Positions 1 to 11,553 of a DNA stretch of 64,000 bases are shown here, one piece after another; positions within the stretch are counted from its first letter, which is position 1; each line of letters opens with the position of its first letter. The stretch lies in NCBI GenBank assembly GCA_930367205.1, contig OV884009.1, positions 95,129,189-95,193,188 of the forward strand, read 5' to 3'. The position numbers were made by a program, and so were the translations under genes. The notes under the pieces were generated by a model, which was not told the origin of the DNA, made no database searches, and saw only the letters and a list, made by a program, of their open reading frames with translations. Source of the stretch: Acanthosoma haemorrhoidale. Its lineage: Eukaryota > Arthropoda > Insecta > Hemiptera > Acanthosomatidae.

Positions 1-1080
1 ATAAATAATAAATACCCTGAATGATTCCATAAATTTTCAAGCTGGTTCGAATATTCTTTCTAAAGACTGTTGTTTCAGTCAATAACCATAATGATTATGG
101 GAATTCAGTTTTAGATACAATTAACTAGTATCAAGAATACTCAATTAGGAAAAATATGATGCCCAATTTTGAATTCATTGAGCATGCAAAATCAAATAGA
201 ATTAGAAAAATACATCATTGTATTGGTGATTTCTTGAGAATGCTCCTGAAAGATGAAAACCAAAATTTTGGGCTGAGACACTCAGCAAATGTAGATTATT
301 TGGTTAGTCTATCTTTAGTTCGGTACCCATTCGAACCTAACCTATTAGCATGCAAGGCAATGCTTATAGCATGAATTAATTGGATACCCTTGGAATTGAG
401 TTAAAAAAAGACTGAAGTGATAACCTTCCTTCACACATGCCAAAACCTTTTAAACTTTTTAATTAGATGGATCAATTATTTAGGCTTTTTATTTTTAATA
501 TCATCAAATATCAACACATAGCTGGAAAAAACAATAAAATAGCAGAAACCCAAAAGAAAAACCTTAACACAACAGAACTGCTGGGAGTAGATTTTCACAT
601 AAACCGATTGAATCAAGAATTTTTTTTTAATTACATAAAAATTCATAAAATTCAAAATAGTACACATATGTAGTAAATAATTAAAATTTCAAGAAACAAA
701 ATTAAAAACTATTAAAAAGATACTATGGTTTTAGATGAGTTAAATATCCCACAGAATAAGAATTTTTAATTGTAGTAGAATGGAAGGATAACTTCAAACT
801 AAAAAAAGGTTCAAGTGGAATATATTTTATATTTTACTTAATGACTGTAGCCATTGTTACATATAATTATAGAATTTAGTTTGTCTCCATGTGCACAGGT
901 AAAAGTTTTTTATCATTTGACTTTTTATTTTATTGTAGAAATAACTATAGATGACAGCTTAGAGCTGACACAACCACCTTTTCAATAAATAAGAAATTAT
1001 CAGTTGTGCAAACACAATAAAGCTGTTTTTAATTACACCATTCCACAATCTGGCAATTATCTTTTTAAGAATTCAGTTTT
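1..1080. other. Intron of Nova/Pasilla with no recognisable gene
   Basis: AT-rich sequence to the left of the first visible Nova exon. No exon with splice sites and KH1 homology was recognised, so the KH1 N-half exon lies outside. The short open frame at 156-374 has no family I can name. About 30 bases near 462-491 resemble 1173-1203, inside the LINE scrap that follows, so part of this stretch may be related LINE debris. Confidence 0.5.
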
Positions 1081-1086
1081 TTACGT

Positions 1087-1305
1087 TCAAGACATATGTT
1101 CTTTCCAGGTTAAGGATTTATGTAGGATCAGACCAAAGTTTTTAACAAAGGTAGAATATGGGTTTGAATATAAATTAGATGGATCAATTATTTGGGCTTC
1201 TATATAAAAATAAGGTAGTTCTGGGAGAGAGTGGATAGGGATTTTAGAGCTTATGATGATATATTTAGATTTTCCGGGATTGAAATCAAGCTTTACCCCC
1301 ACCAA
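1087..1305 (-). mobile_element. LINE reverse-transcriptase scrap (Jockey-like)
   Basis: A 72-codon minus-strand frame reads VKLDFNPGKSKYIIISSK and later STFVKNFGLILHKSLTWKEH. The pattern (LN..K(S/T)....G..., then VKN.G..LD..L.W..H) is the region after the polymerase palm in Jockey/CR1-type LINE ORF2 proteins. No flanking RT motifs remain, so it is a short fragment in the intron just upstream of the KH1 exon. Confidence 0.6.
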
Positions 1306-1398
1306 GTATGGCAGGAACCTCAGTGGCCTTAATTAACTTTTCATGAAATGTTGTGCAGTGGATTTATTTCATTACATTTACTTTTTATATATTTATAG

Positions 1399-1550
1399 GA
1401 ACGTCTGAAAGGGTTTGTCTTATATCTGGCAATATAGATTCAATAATGGAAGTTTTGGATTTCATCACATTTAAAATAAGGGAAAAACCAGATTTAAATA
1501 GCAAAGGTGGTACTGAACATGATGCCAAAAGTGGGGAGCGTGAAAAACAG
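1399..1550 (+). CDS. ps: Nova/Pasilla exon: C-terminal half of KH1
   Basis: The acceptor TTTATAG precedes 1399 and the donor GTAATT follows 1550. The exon enters in phase 1, with the first base of a Gly codon supplied by the missing upstream exon, and leaves in phase 0. It encodes GTSERVCLISGNIDSIMEVL and then FITFKIREKP, which is the beta2-beta3-alpha C half of KH1 in the Nova family (GTTERVCLIQG-type). A hydrophilic linker ending EREKQ follows. The KH1 RNA-binding GxxG loop must lie in the exon left of the window. The exon is 152 nt with no internal stop. Confidence 0.9.
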
Positions 1551-4050
1551 GTAATTATTATTTTTTTCTGATGATTATATCTTCTTTTTATGAATTTTTT
1601 CTTAGTGTTATATTATTTTTTCTTTCTTTCTTGGTTAAAATATATTTGTATAGCAGTGGCTAAAAATCAGTGTCATAAACTTGACTAAATGTTAAGTGAC
1701 AATGCAAGAATAATCAGTAAATACTAGAGATAGTTTGAAAAAGTTTGTAGTGACAACATGATGGTGATGTATATTTCTGGAATGTTGATTATTTTTATAA
1801 ACATGGACATAACATTAAATTTATTTAGTTTTGAAATTGGCCACTCTTCAGAAATTCACATCTGTTTGGTTGAGGTCATTAACCTGAACGATTCAATAAT
1901 TTAGAACTGAACATGATTTCCCACCTACCACATTTGGATTGTATTAGATAGATTGAGATGAGATCTAGTTGGCCCTAATATGAATTATTCCACAATGAAC
2001 TGATCTTTTGAGGGTTTATGGATTTGACATTACTTCTCCAAGTATCCCTTTAGCCACTTTTTTACTAGTGGTTTTGGTTTGTTAGTTTTTTCTCAACTTT
2101 CTTTAAGTTAAGTTTCGTTCCACCTGCATTTTGGGACTAACATAGAGTATGTGTGTTTTGTTTTAGACATTAATGATTATCCAGCTGAATTTATGATTTT
2201 AGTGATTTTCCGTATTGAAGTTCTGTAAGATTTGATATCATATTCAATTTTTTATTGTCTCCTCATAAGTATTTGGATTCAGTTTTTTAAATATTGTTTG
2301 CCATGAATTACTGTTTAGATGATTATATGATTGTCCTACATTTATATTTTTAATGATCATTCCCTACATTTTTTGAATTAATATGAAAAATAATATAGAT
2401 TCTTGGTGGCAAAGGCCAAATCTATGATTAATGAAAAATACATTGGGAGCTCTAATGTCGGTCTAATTAATTTAACAGGAAGAACTCAGATTTCTCAAAT
2501 TTGCAGAAAAGAATATTTCCTTGAGGAGTTTTTTTTTTTTAACACAAAGCAAGTTGACCTGGCGTTAAAATCACCTATCTCCTATTATTATGATAGAACC
2601 TAAGTAAAGTTAATCAAGTGAAAAGAGGCTTTGTGAAAAATTCACCTCTTCTTTTAGGGGTCACTTGTTGGAATGTAGGTTTTTCCTCCATGTCTTCCAA
2701 ATCCTCCTTTTCCGATATTTCTTCAAATGAACCACTAGTTTTGACATTATATAAAGTGTTTGATCCTGATCAAGAGCCATTTTTTCTTGATTTGTCCAGC
2801 CTTCATTTCTTTTTAGTTAAATTTTTGTTAGTAAAGCTATTGGCACTAAAAATTACAAATAATTAAGTTTCCATTAGCACCGCTCATAAAATGATTTCAA
2901 TATAAAATAGAGAAGAAGTTTGTTTACCCAAGTTTATTGGTTTTGTTTTGTTGATAATATAATGACTGAAGCGTTCCCAGACTAATGAGTCTTTGGATGG
3001 TGAGGAGGTGTAATGGAAGGTGTGGAAGAAGGGGGTCGTAATGATAATTCGCCAATCTTCTATCCCGTGCAAAATCACCGGCTGTGAAAATCAATAAAAA
3101 GTTAGACGATATTATGCCTTAATTTTCCCAAAAAAGACTATGGGTTGAGCTCGAAGAAGCTAGAAGAAAATGAAATAAAATAGATAAGAAAAAAAAATAT
3201 AGCCTTTTGTTTAGGTAAATTAGAAATGGAATTATGAACTTATTCGAGAATACCATTAATAAACTAATATAACTAAATTGACAATATTGTTATAAATATA
3301 GCGGATAATCTATGACCTTCTAGTCTTGAAAGTAGAAGGGGTGCGTGAGTTGATCCATTGATATGTTGGTGTGTGGTGTAACGAAAATAACAGCTTACCG
3401 GAAATCCAAAATTAGAAGAAAAAATTCTTTTTGGTCTTCTACCTACCAAACAATTGGTAAAGTGGTAGTGGTTGTTGATTTCCAATAGTACAGGTGTGAA
3501 GGCATCAATAATGGTAGAGGTAATGATGGATCATCAGACGACGAAGTTTGTGTGTGACCTTCTCTTCCAACAAATATCATGGGATTGATGTGGTAATTTG
3601 TTGACGAAACTCGTGATACGATCGGAGTTAATCCGCAGTTCACAAACAAACCCGATGCTGATCGCATCAAATTGCACCTTCTTACTTGATAAGACGACAA
3701 CAACATCACAACTCCTAATATTACAACTACATCTCGAGATAAAACAAATATTACAATCTTGAATTTTTTTCCTCGTTTAATAAATACATTAAAGTAAAAA
3801 TAATAAGAATAAACACATCTGGCTTTTTATTAATAAAATGAAATTATTGGTTTTTGAATTACATGAATGAAATAAAAATTAACCTTTTTCCTTTTAAATC
3901 AGTGTGCGATTATTATAAATTGTTCAAAGGTTTTAATTGATTCCATGATAATTTGAAACTCACGAAAAAATAAAAGAAAATAACTATTGGGACCCGACAG
4001 AAGGGTTTTATAGGTTCATAAGGATGAAGCATGGAAGAAGAATGAAGTGG
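1551..4050. other. Nova intron, no gene recognised
   Basis: AT-rich intronic sequence. The open frames at 2618-2866 and 3443-3709 (82 and 88 codons) have no recognisable domain, signal peptide or membrane segment and no splice context. I treat them as chance frames or unidentified transposon debris. Confidence 0.5.
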
Positions 4051-4059
4051 AGAATTCCA

Positions 4060-5620
4060 GAGGGTAGTAGAGCGAGCTAGGAAGGAACGATCATTGGGGG
4101 GTTACAATCATTGTAAATAGGAACATTAAGCACTGCCAAATTCAAATTCCAAAAATGTATATGCTTGAAGCAATCAGGATTAAAATTGTTTACAAAATAG
4201 AGGATTAGTGATCATCTCTGTTATAACCCCCCTATTCATTATATTAGGAAAACAAATCTGGCAAATTTATTTAAAATTCATAAGAATGTAATTTCAATAG
4301 GTGACTTAAATGGTAATCATCGGGCATGGAATTGCAGCATAATTTGCCACATAAACTTAATTTAGTAAAGGAATGTAAATAGCAATAACATTTTCAGTGT
4401 CCCTTTCTTCCAAACTTGGATCCCAGTTTCCTCTCAATAAATGTAATTTCACTTATTAATGAAAAACCAAAATAATACATTTACCAGAAAGTGAATTTTA
4501 GTATTTTTAGATCTATCATATATAATAATATATATTTAAAGGTTAAAACTGAAACCATCAACAGCATAGAAACAGCATTATCAAACATAATAAAAATAAC
4601 AAGCAACATCGCTATTACACAGGATAGCCGTAATATAACAAGCAAAGAACTTTCTAATGCTATTAAATTAATAATAAAAATCTCTAATTGTAAAATCATT
4701 TAAAAATTTAAATGTAAAAAACTCAAACCTTTATTCAATAAATTAACTTTAATAGCTAAGTCTAAGTTAAATCTATAGAGGAATAATAATTGTTAAAACT
4801 ATGTTAATAAACTTGACACTAGGGATGCAAGCTTATAGAAGGCCATTAAATACAGTATAGCATTTCAGACAGTATTGCCTCCACTGAAGTTAGATGGAGT
4901 AGTTTACTCCGATGAGTATAACACCTGACTACTCATTAAACACTTTAAAAATTTCCATAATTAAAACAGTAACCTCACTACTAAAAATTACCAACAAGTT
5001 ACCTGTAGAGTTTTAAAAAAAAATCATCAATAAAAACCACTACTGGCTGGAAAATAAATTTATTAAACCAAATTACCTACCTAAAGCTTGATATTAAATT
5101 AAAAACAAAAAAATATGGGGCCTTATGAAATCCCAAAACAAATAATAAAGGCAATTTTAAATAAATCAATAGTTCACCGTAAGTAACATTTATAATAAAC
5201 AACATCATGTTGCATCAATATTTCGTGTCCCATTAGAAAAAAGAGCAAACTTATTATAATTTCTAAGCCATGTAAAGACTACAGTAATCCCAATAACTTA
5301 AGACCAATTAGTTAACTGAATGCATTTTGTAAAGTAGTTGAGAAAATCTTATCTAACAAGTTAAATAACTTTTTAGAGCAAAATAACACAATAAAAATGA
5401 GCAGTTAGGCTTTTGTATGAGTCATTCAACTATATAACAACTGGTATGTCTTTCAGACGCTATCAGCAAACATTTCAATTTAAGAAAATAGACTGCTATC
5501 ATATTTACAGATTTGGAAAAAAACTTGACACAGTGTGGCATAAAGGTTTTTTATATAAATTAATTGAATATTAAGTACCCAGTTACTTAATTCAGCTTAT
5601 TATTACTTAATCTATATATA
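4060..5620 (+). mobile_element. Degraded Jockey-type LINE ORF2 (endonuclease to RT)
   Basis: Near 4300-4335 the translation reads GDLNGNHRAWNCS, the endonuclease motif (GDFNA.H..W) of Jockey-clade LINEs. At 5260-5560 a frame-shifted RT reads NNLRPIS, then FCKVVEKILSNKLNNFLEQN, GFCMSHSTI and IIFTDLEKN (palm motif A region, DLEKAFD-type), then a GIKVFYINKL-like segment. The element stops at a TATATA tract near 5610, before the YADD motif. Many stops and frameshifts show it is dead. Confidence 0.72.
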
Positions 5621-5689
5621 TATAAGTTATTCGCCACCGGGTAGAATGTGATAAAGAATTGGAATTGGATGGAGAAGGTAAAAATTCTT

Positions 5690-6600
5690 CAACATAAATT
5701 GCATGGGAGGGATTTCGCTGGTTAGGATGAGGGAGAGGTGTTGTGTGAATGCTTCAGATCTTTCTTCGTCTGACCCAGCCCAGGACCCATCATCACAACA
5801 AAGTGCATGTGATACATAATTGTGACACTTCAGGATGGTTTGAGTAGCTCTCCCTAGAGAATTGCCCTGAGTAGATTAAAGAGGAAAGAAAAGAATTAAA
5901 TGATAGGGATCGGAAGGTTGCCAAAAGCCACTTTAGTAGTTTACATTTTTAGCAGTGATTACAGCAGCGATTAGCAGTGTGCCAGGTTCTTTACTATTAG
6001 GCTTTGGATCGGAGTTTGATGTGGATATGGTCGAGAAGGTTTTGAGGTAAAGAATTTTTGTTCTGAGCTTTCATTTAGGATTTAGGTTTCGAAGCATTCC
6101 TACTACACTGTTGAATCAGAGAGGTAAAAGAATATGCAGCATTTGTTAGACCCCGAGGGGTTTTTAGGGCAATCTGAGGTCAACAGAATTGTTTTTAAGT
6201 TCACAATAGAGGTCCCAGTCAACTGGCCTCTGATAAATTAAGGAAGAGATAGTTATTATAATTAAAAATAGGGTGTATAAAAACAGTGCGGAGTAACTGA
6301 CTAAGATGGATGAGAGGTCATGAAGACATATAGTAGAATTTATCATTCCTAATCCATGGTGAATGAAGAAATGAAGAATGTTAGGATTTTGATTAGGATC
6401 ACATGCTAGTTATGTAGTGTGAGTATGATCTACTCCGAACATATTCCTGGGAGTTGTGGTACTGCATTATGATTATGTAATGTCTGGGATGTGGTTTTGA
6501 CACCAGGAGTCCTTTCTAAATCAATGAAGAACAATGGCAGAGGAGTTTTTAAGTAGGATTTGTCCTCAGTATAGACATTGATTACCTTTAAAACCTCGGG
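5690..6600 (-). mobile_element. Degraded Jockey-type LINE, endonuclease C-terminus and linker
   Basis: The minus-strand frame at 6346-6164 reads HDLSSILVSY and later LIYQRPVDWDLYCELKNNSV with DLRLP. This resembles the end of the LINE endonuclease and the linker (SDHLP.., VDWD.(Y/F)...L). Related DNA occurs at 19,500-20,100: both share GGATCGGAAGGTT and follow the same order. The 19.5 kb copy in turn shares a TGATTGACACTGC segment with the 41.7 kb element. Orientation is opposite to the fragment ending at 5620, so these are separate insertions. Confidence 0.55.
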
Positions 6601-6919
6601 CTGCTAGCCGGGGGAGCAAATTTATTCACAAAATGTGGGGCAAATTAATCCCTCAAATGAATTAATGAAATACTAACCTTAAATGGTCCCAGTTAAGTAT
6701 TTAGACATCATTTTTTATGTAGGCTTAACCTTTACACTTTATATAAATTCTATTAGAGCCAAAGACAAGAGGAAATGATTCCATTCCTCTCCAAACCATC
6801 TAAACTGCTGATATAATATGAAGCAATAATCTATAAAATGCTTGTCAGACCTCTATTAACCTTCCCATTCCTGCCATCACCATTCCTATCCTGAAGATAC
6901 TTCTGTATTAGTAACTTCC

Positions 6920-8914
6920 TTAACACGTTCAGTGCTAATAGAAAAATCCGTAATCATCCACAAGTGCGACACGGGGTCAATTAACCCCGTGCAGTAACTA
7001 TCCACAAGTGCGTCACGGGGTCAATTGGCCCCATGTTCTTTCCTTAGTTTAAACGTATTCAGCTTGCTGAAAATTGATTAATTTAGGAAAAATCAATTGT
7101 TTTCCCACTTCATAGGTTTAGGTTAGTATACCACAGCAGCAGGACATTAATTGATTAATTCAAAAGTTCATTAACCTAATGGAAATTTTACTCGTAAATA
7201 AATTATTTTTGTTTTCAAATAAAGACACCCTTTCCCTTCTTGAAATTAAATTTTATGAGATTTTAGACACAGGAAATTAGTTTAATTTTTTTGTGAGGTT
7301 CGGTACCCCCCCCCCAAAAAAAAAAACATATCCTTTTACATATTATAGGAAAATAAAACTCACAACCACTTTTAATAAAACTTACAATAACTTTTATTTT
7401 GATATTTTTACATTTAATTTACCTATAACATTGCTTTAAAAAAAATTTGTAGTTGAGGAAAGCAAAAAAATACAAATTGAATACAAAAAAAAAATACAAT
7501 AATTGAAACGGTTTAAAAATATGAAATATGTTTAATGCATTGATGCGTGTTTATCATTTAAGCATGAAAGACAATAGCACTCCTCACAATATGTGCGAAC
7601 CTTTTTTCACTTTTTTATCAGCTTCTTTTGAGGTCATCGTTTTCCTCAGCTTCTCGTAGCACCCTGAACATTTTTTCCTCTTCCTCTCAACGTCGTGAGC
7701 TAGCGTGTGGATGCGTTTAGGTGTCCTGGGCCGTTCCAACACTTCTTGTGTTCTGCTTCCTGGGCTAATGCTTTTGACAATACCTCCTTGAACTGCAGAT
7801 ATGGTACGGATTTCCCTGTGCATTCGTTAAACATAAGCCATGCATTGGTGGTTTCTGATCCAAAAATTAGCTCTAATGCAACTTTCCTCCACCACTTACG
7901 CCCTTTTCTCAAAACTGAGTAATATGATGACATTTGGTCACTATAGTCTACTCCTTTTTTGGCTCTATTATAATCTAGTACACATTGAGGCTTCTTTACT
8001 GGCGTACCCTTACGATTTTTTCCTGTTTCTACCAATTGAAGGTCGTGACTTTCTACTGTGCTCATCATAAGGACACTTTTCTTATCACACCATTTGATAA
8101 CTTTCACTCCGTTCTTCTGCTTCCCTATTATGGATCCTTTCTTGACTTTTTCGCTCGTTACATTTTTTGGTAAACCTCTTCGATTAGGTCTCAATGTTCC
8201 GCAATACCTAGTCTTATTTGCTTTCAAATGTTCAGCCACCTCCAAGCTAGAGTAAAAATTATCTCCATACAAGGTGCGACCATATCCCAATAAACTTGCA
8301 CGAGGCTCATTCCCCAATAACTCTTTTATCACAGTTAATGTATGCAATTCGCCTTCAACGGTATCCCCTTTCCCGCAGTAAATTTTAAAATTGTGAATGT
8401 AACCGTCATGTGTACAAAGCTTATAGAGTTTTACTCCATATTTGACGCTTGTTGGTGATGTACTGGCGGAAAAACAAACGTCCCCGTCAAGGAACCATTG
8501 TTTCATCAATAACTATTTTTTCACCCACCTTTATATATTTCCGGAAATTGGGAAGAAGTTTATCACATAAGGGCCTCAATTTGTATAGTCTATCATCCGA
8601 GTCACTTGTCTGATTGTCACAAATGTGAAAGCATCGGAAAAGTAAGTTTAAGGGTCTTTTGGCCCCGTGCCGCACTAGTGGTCGAATTTAAACCTCAGTG
8701 CGGCCCGGGGTCATTTAACCCCGTTCTATTTTTTATCGAATTTTGAGAGATTATTGAAGTTTATAACATATAGCCATATTAGTTTCAACCCTTTGAAAAA
8801 ATCAAAAGCTGAAACAGGTTCGAGCATTTTTGAAAGTTTACCTCTTACAGGCTCAGCACTAGTGGAAAGTTCTACACGGGGTCAATTGACCCCGCAACGC
8901 ACGGAACGTGTTAA
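6920..8914 (-). mobile_element. Internally deleted piggyBac element with TTAA target duplication
   Basis: The element is bounded by TTAA at 6920-6923 and TTAA at 8911-8914. Directly inside are inverted ends CACGTTCAGTGC (left) and CACGTTCCGTGC (right, on the - strand). Subterminal palindromes based on GGGGTCAATTGACCCC occur at about 6972-6989, 7015-7032, 8652-8667, 8707-8723 and 8875-8893. The interior holds a minus-strand piggyBac transposase remnant. The distance from the right end to the first recognisable transposase residue is under 300 bp, so the N-terminal half of the gene has been lost. TTAA duplication is the defining insertion signature of this superfamily. Confidence 0.87.
7560..8675 (-). 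pseudogene. piggyBac transposase remnant (DDE_Tnp_1_7 type)
   Basis: The minus-strand pieces begin near 8675 with FRCFHICDNQ and KIVIDETMVP, which holds the first catalytic Asp region. A TGA then replaces the expected Trp (8492-8490), and a one-base shift follows near 8440-8460. The frame 8509-7700 carries KYGVKLYKLC, LYGDNFYSS (second Asp) and KKGVDYSDQM (third Asp), then WWRKVALELIFG. Near 7730 the frame shifts to RKRKKCSGCYEKLRKTM. A final shift gives VRTYCEECYCLSC, the cysteine-rich C-terminal domain. All three catalytic Asp are present, but the N-terminus is missing and there are at least four lesions, so it cannot make transposase. Confidence 0.88.
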
Positions 8915-10215
8915 ACTTCAGATACTACATAATACATTTCTAAGAATAATAAAAAAATCTTGAAGTATTACCACCTCCCGGTCACATGAATACCATACCA
9001 CTGGCATTGACTTTATTTATAACACAGTAAAAGAAAACATTCACAGGTTTCTTAGAAATCGTAAGTGTATCAACAATAATTTAGTAAAAAAGTTTTGTGC
9101 ACAATGTATCAACTAGGAAGTAAATACATTCATTTTATTGTTTAGGACCATTGCAAATTAGTTTTTTAGTTGTATGTTTTAATCTATTAGTAATGAAAAC
9201 GTTTATATACTATATATTTTAGTTAACAATAAACAGTTGATGTTTGACCAATGCATTAAGTATAAAAGAAAATATGTTTTTAGTATTTATTTTTTTTAGT
9301 GAAGTATAAGAGGAAAGAGCTTGAATAGATGCATATGTAAAGTTCTAATTAGTAATTAACTCAATTTGTTTGTGCTAATAAAATCTTTAATATGGAGTAA
9401 AGCTAATAGTTCTTTGAATAGATGATTTTTATTATTTGTATTTAAAATAATTAAAAAACTAACAACGAAGAATATGTAATACAACCACATACAATTGCCG
9501 GTACCAGTAAGACCCCAAGATGTAAGTAAACCTGTACTCATCTGGTGAGCGGGTTTACTTGTGATAAGCCTAAGAAACAAAAGTCCCGGTACATTACATT
9601 CGGAGGGCTTAATTTTTTAATAAAAGGTTTATGTAACATTAAGAAAAATCTGCCAGGTCCTTAATGGAAAAGTTGAAAAAAGAGAAGAGTACATAACAGA
9701 ACACACTCCCCTGGAGGACACACTGTCTTTTGCAGAGGCACTTTAATAGAAGACAGAGAGGTTAGAAGTTTGCTCTGACTTTACCGCAGGAAACAGGTGG
9801 TTAACAGAACTTCAGTTGGCATACCTATGTCTTTTCTCACATCTATAATCACTTGTTCATTATAAATTAGTAAATAAAATAATGTGAAAAGGCTTTATTT
9901 GTAATATAATTAGTAACTAATAAATTTTAATATTATATAACTAATAGTATTTAAGCCTCATATTTGTTTTATTTGTCTTTTTAATAAAAACAACCATTTA
10001 TCAATTTTTTATTGTTTACTCAAATAAAAGACTTAGTACTTTTTATTGACTTGATCTATATAATTCAGTGGTAATTATTACTTTTTAATAAAGGTAAACC
10101 TTACTCCATTTATGCTATGAACGAAAAAATCTTATGAAATTGAAAACAAGATCATAACAAATACATTCTGCTTTCAAATTTATCTATACAATTTATCATC
10201 TTTCACCCTTTGTAG
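8915..10215. other. Nova intron, no gene recognised
   Basis: AT-rich intron between the piggyBac element and the KH2 exon. No domain-bearing frame is seen. It contains the first copy (9871-9900) of a 30-bp exact direct repeat whose second copy is at 11416-11445. Confidence 0.5.
9871..9900 (+). repeat. 30-bp direct repeat, copy 1
   Basis: Identical 30-base word beginning TAAATAAAATAATG and ending GGCTTTATTT, repeated at 11416-11445. The two copies lie either side of the KH2 exon, 1,545 bp apart. Origin unknown; probably a scrap of a dispersed element. Confidence 0.7.
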
Positions 10216-10369
10216 GTCAAAATTTTGGTTCCTAATAGCACTGCAGGAATGATTATTGGGAAAGGTGGAAAATATATTAAGCAGTTAAAAGATGAAAGTG
10301 GTGCATATGTTCAAATTTCCCAAAAAGCCAAGGATCAGTCTTTACAAGAACGATGCATTACTGTTATGG
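10216..10369 (+). CDS. ps: Nova/Pasilla exon: KH2 core
   Basis: The acceptor TTTGTAG precedes 10216 and the donor GTAAGA begins at 10370. Entry is phase 0 and exit phase 1. It encodes VKILVPNSTAGMIIGKGGKY, followed by IKQLKDESGAYVQISQKAK and LQERCITVMG. The GKGG RNA-contact loop is at 10258-10269. The match to Nova KH2 (KIIVPNSTAGLIIGKGG, QLSQKPEGINLQERVVTV) is close and continuous, so this is a functional-looking KH domain. The exon lies between two introns of 8.7 and 10.6 kb. Confidence 0.95.
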
Positions 10370-10643
10370 GTAAGAAAGTTAATTTAATAAAAAATAAGTA
10401 AAATTCTATTGAATTAAAACATATTTTATTTGAAGTGTGTAGAAATATTTATGGATTTACATGTAATTAGTAGTAATTATTTGTGTTAGTAGCTTTTTTT
10501 TTTTCATTTCGATTGATTGTAATAAGTTATTTTAGTTTATTGAAGTCTACTTTTATAATGTTATTTTTTTTTTTGACGGGATTAGTAGATTTATTTTATT
10601 TTAAATATAATACACTCCCAAGATAAAGGTACAAGAAAAAAAA

Positions 10644-11553
10644 AAAACGGACAGGAAGTATTTCGAGCTGAACTTTCAAAAACATTTTCTTTACAGGAAG
10701 CTAAGGTTGGATAACATGCATGAACCTGAAGTTAATCAGGAAGAATTAAAAAAGAAGACAAAGCTGAATTGAAGAAGACATAAAATCTTAGGTACAAATA
10801 AATTTAAATTTAAATTTACATTTTGGGCAAGAGAAAAGCTACCCTTCCCAATGAATTTTTAATGTATGCTAATATTTGTTTGCTATTTCTATCTTATTCA
10901 TGGTTCAGTGCACTTGATTTAGGATTGATTGCCATTAATTTCTTTCTGACAGATGATCCCTAACTTTGAATTCCCAGCACTGTTTAAATTTTTTTTTTTG
11001 CTGTATTATTATTAATTTGTGGATGTTCTAAATTTTGTTGTCTTCAATAATATACTTCTCACAATTTCATCTTACAGCAAATCTTTGAATTAGGACTATT
11101 TTATTAAATTTCAAACTTTTAGTTATTCCATTGAAAACAGGGTTTAACCAGTAGTAAATTTTTTCTCGCACTAACAAATACTGGTGATGTTTTCTATCAT
11201 TACTAAATAATATACATTTATATAATACACAATTATAACTTAAATTTGAATAAACATGTGTATCTTCCATTCTATGCTTGTGGCCAATCAATACATTAGT
11301 TCTTTGTTCTATATTCTATGAATATATATCTACATATATGAGATATGTATATATGAATAGAATCATTTCATTAACTTTAGGTTTAACAAGTATGAATTTC
11401 ATTCTGTTTCTATAATAAATAAAATAATGTGAAAAGGCTTTATTTATTAGTTTCAATGAATATTTTATTGAAATAATCTTTTTTGTTTCATTTCCTGCAG
11501 TCGTTTTCTATCATATATATGATATAAACTCGAAATACACACTGTCCGTTTTA
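10644..11553. mobile_element. Possible non-autonomous DNA transposon with inverted ends
   Basis: The left end AAAACGGACAGGAAGTATTT is matched on the opposite strand at about 11527-11553 by AAAACGGACAGTGTGTATTT, followed by CGAG in both. About 21 of 25 positions agree. The interior is about 0.9 kb with no transposase-like frame. Flanks are A- or T-rich, so a target-site duplication cannot be read. This could be a MITE-like element or two opposite copies of a dispersed repeat. Confidence 0.4.
11416..11445 (+). repeat. 30-bp direct repeat, copy 2
   Basis: Exact second copy of the word at 9871-9900, in the intron after KH2. The flanking bases diverge quickly on both sides (TATAA before it, ATTAGTTTC after it). 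Confidence 0.7.

Noticed and set aside
156..374. 72-codon frame near the left edge as a candidate KH1 exon
   Set aside because: The translation has no KH signature (no GxxG, no Nova phrases) and lacks suitable splice sites.
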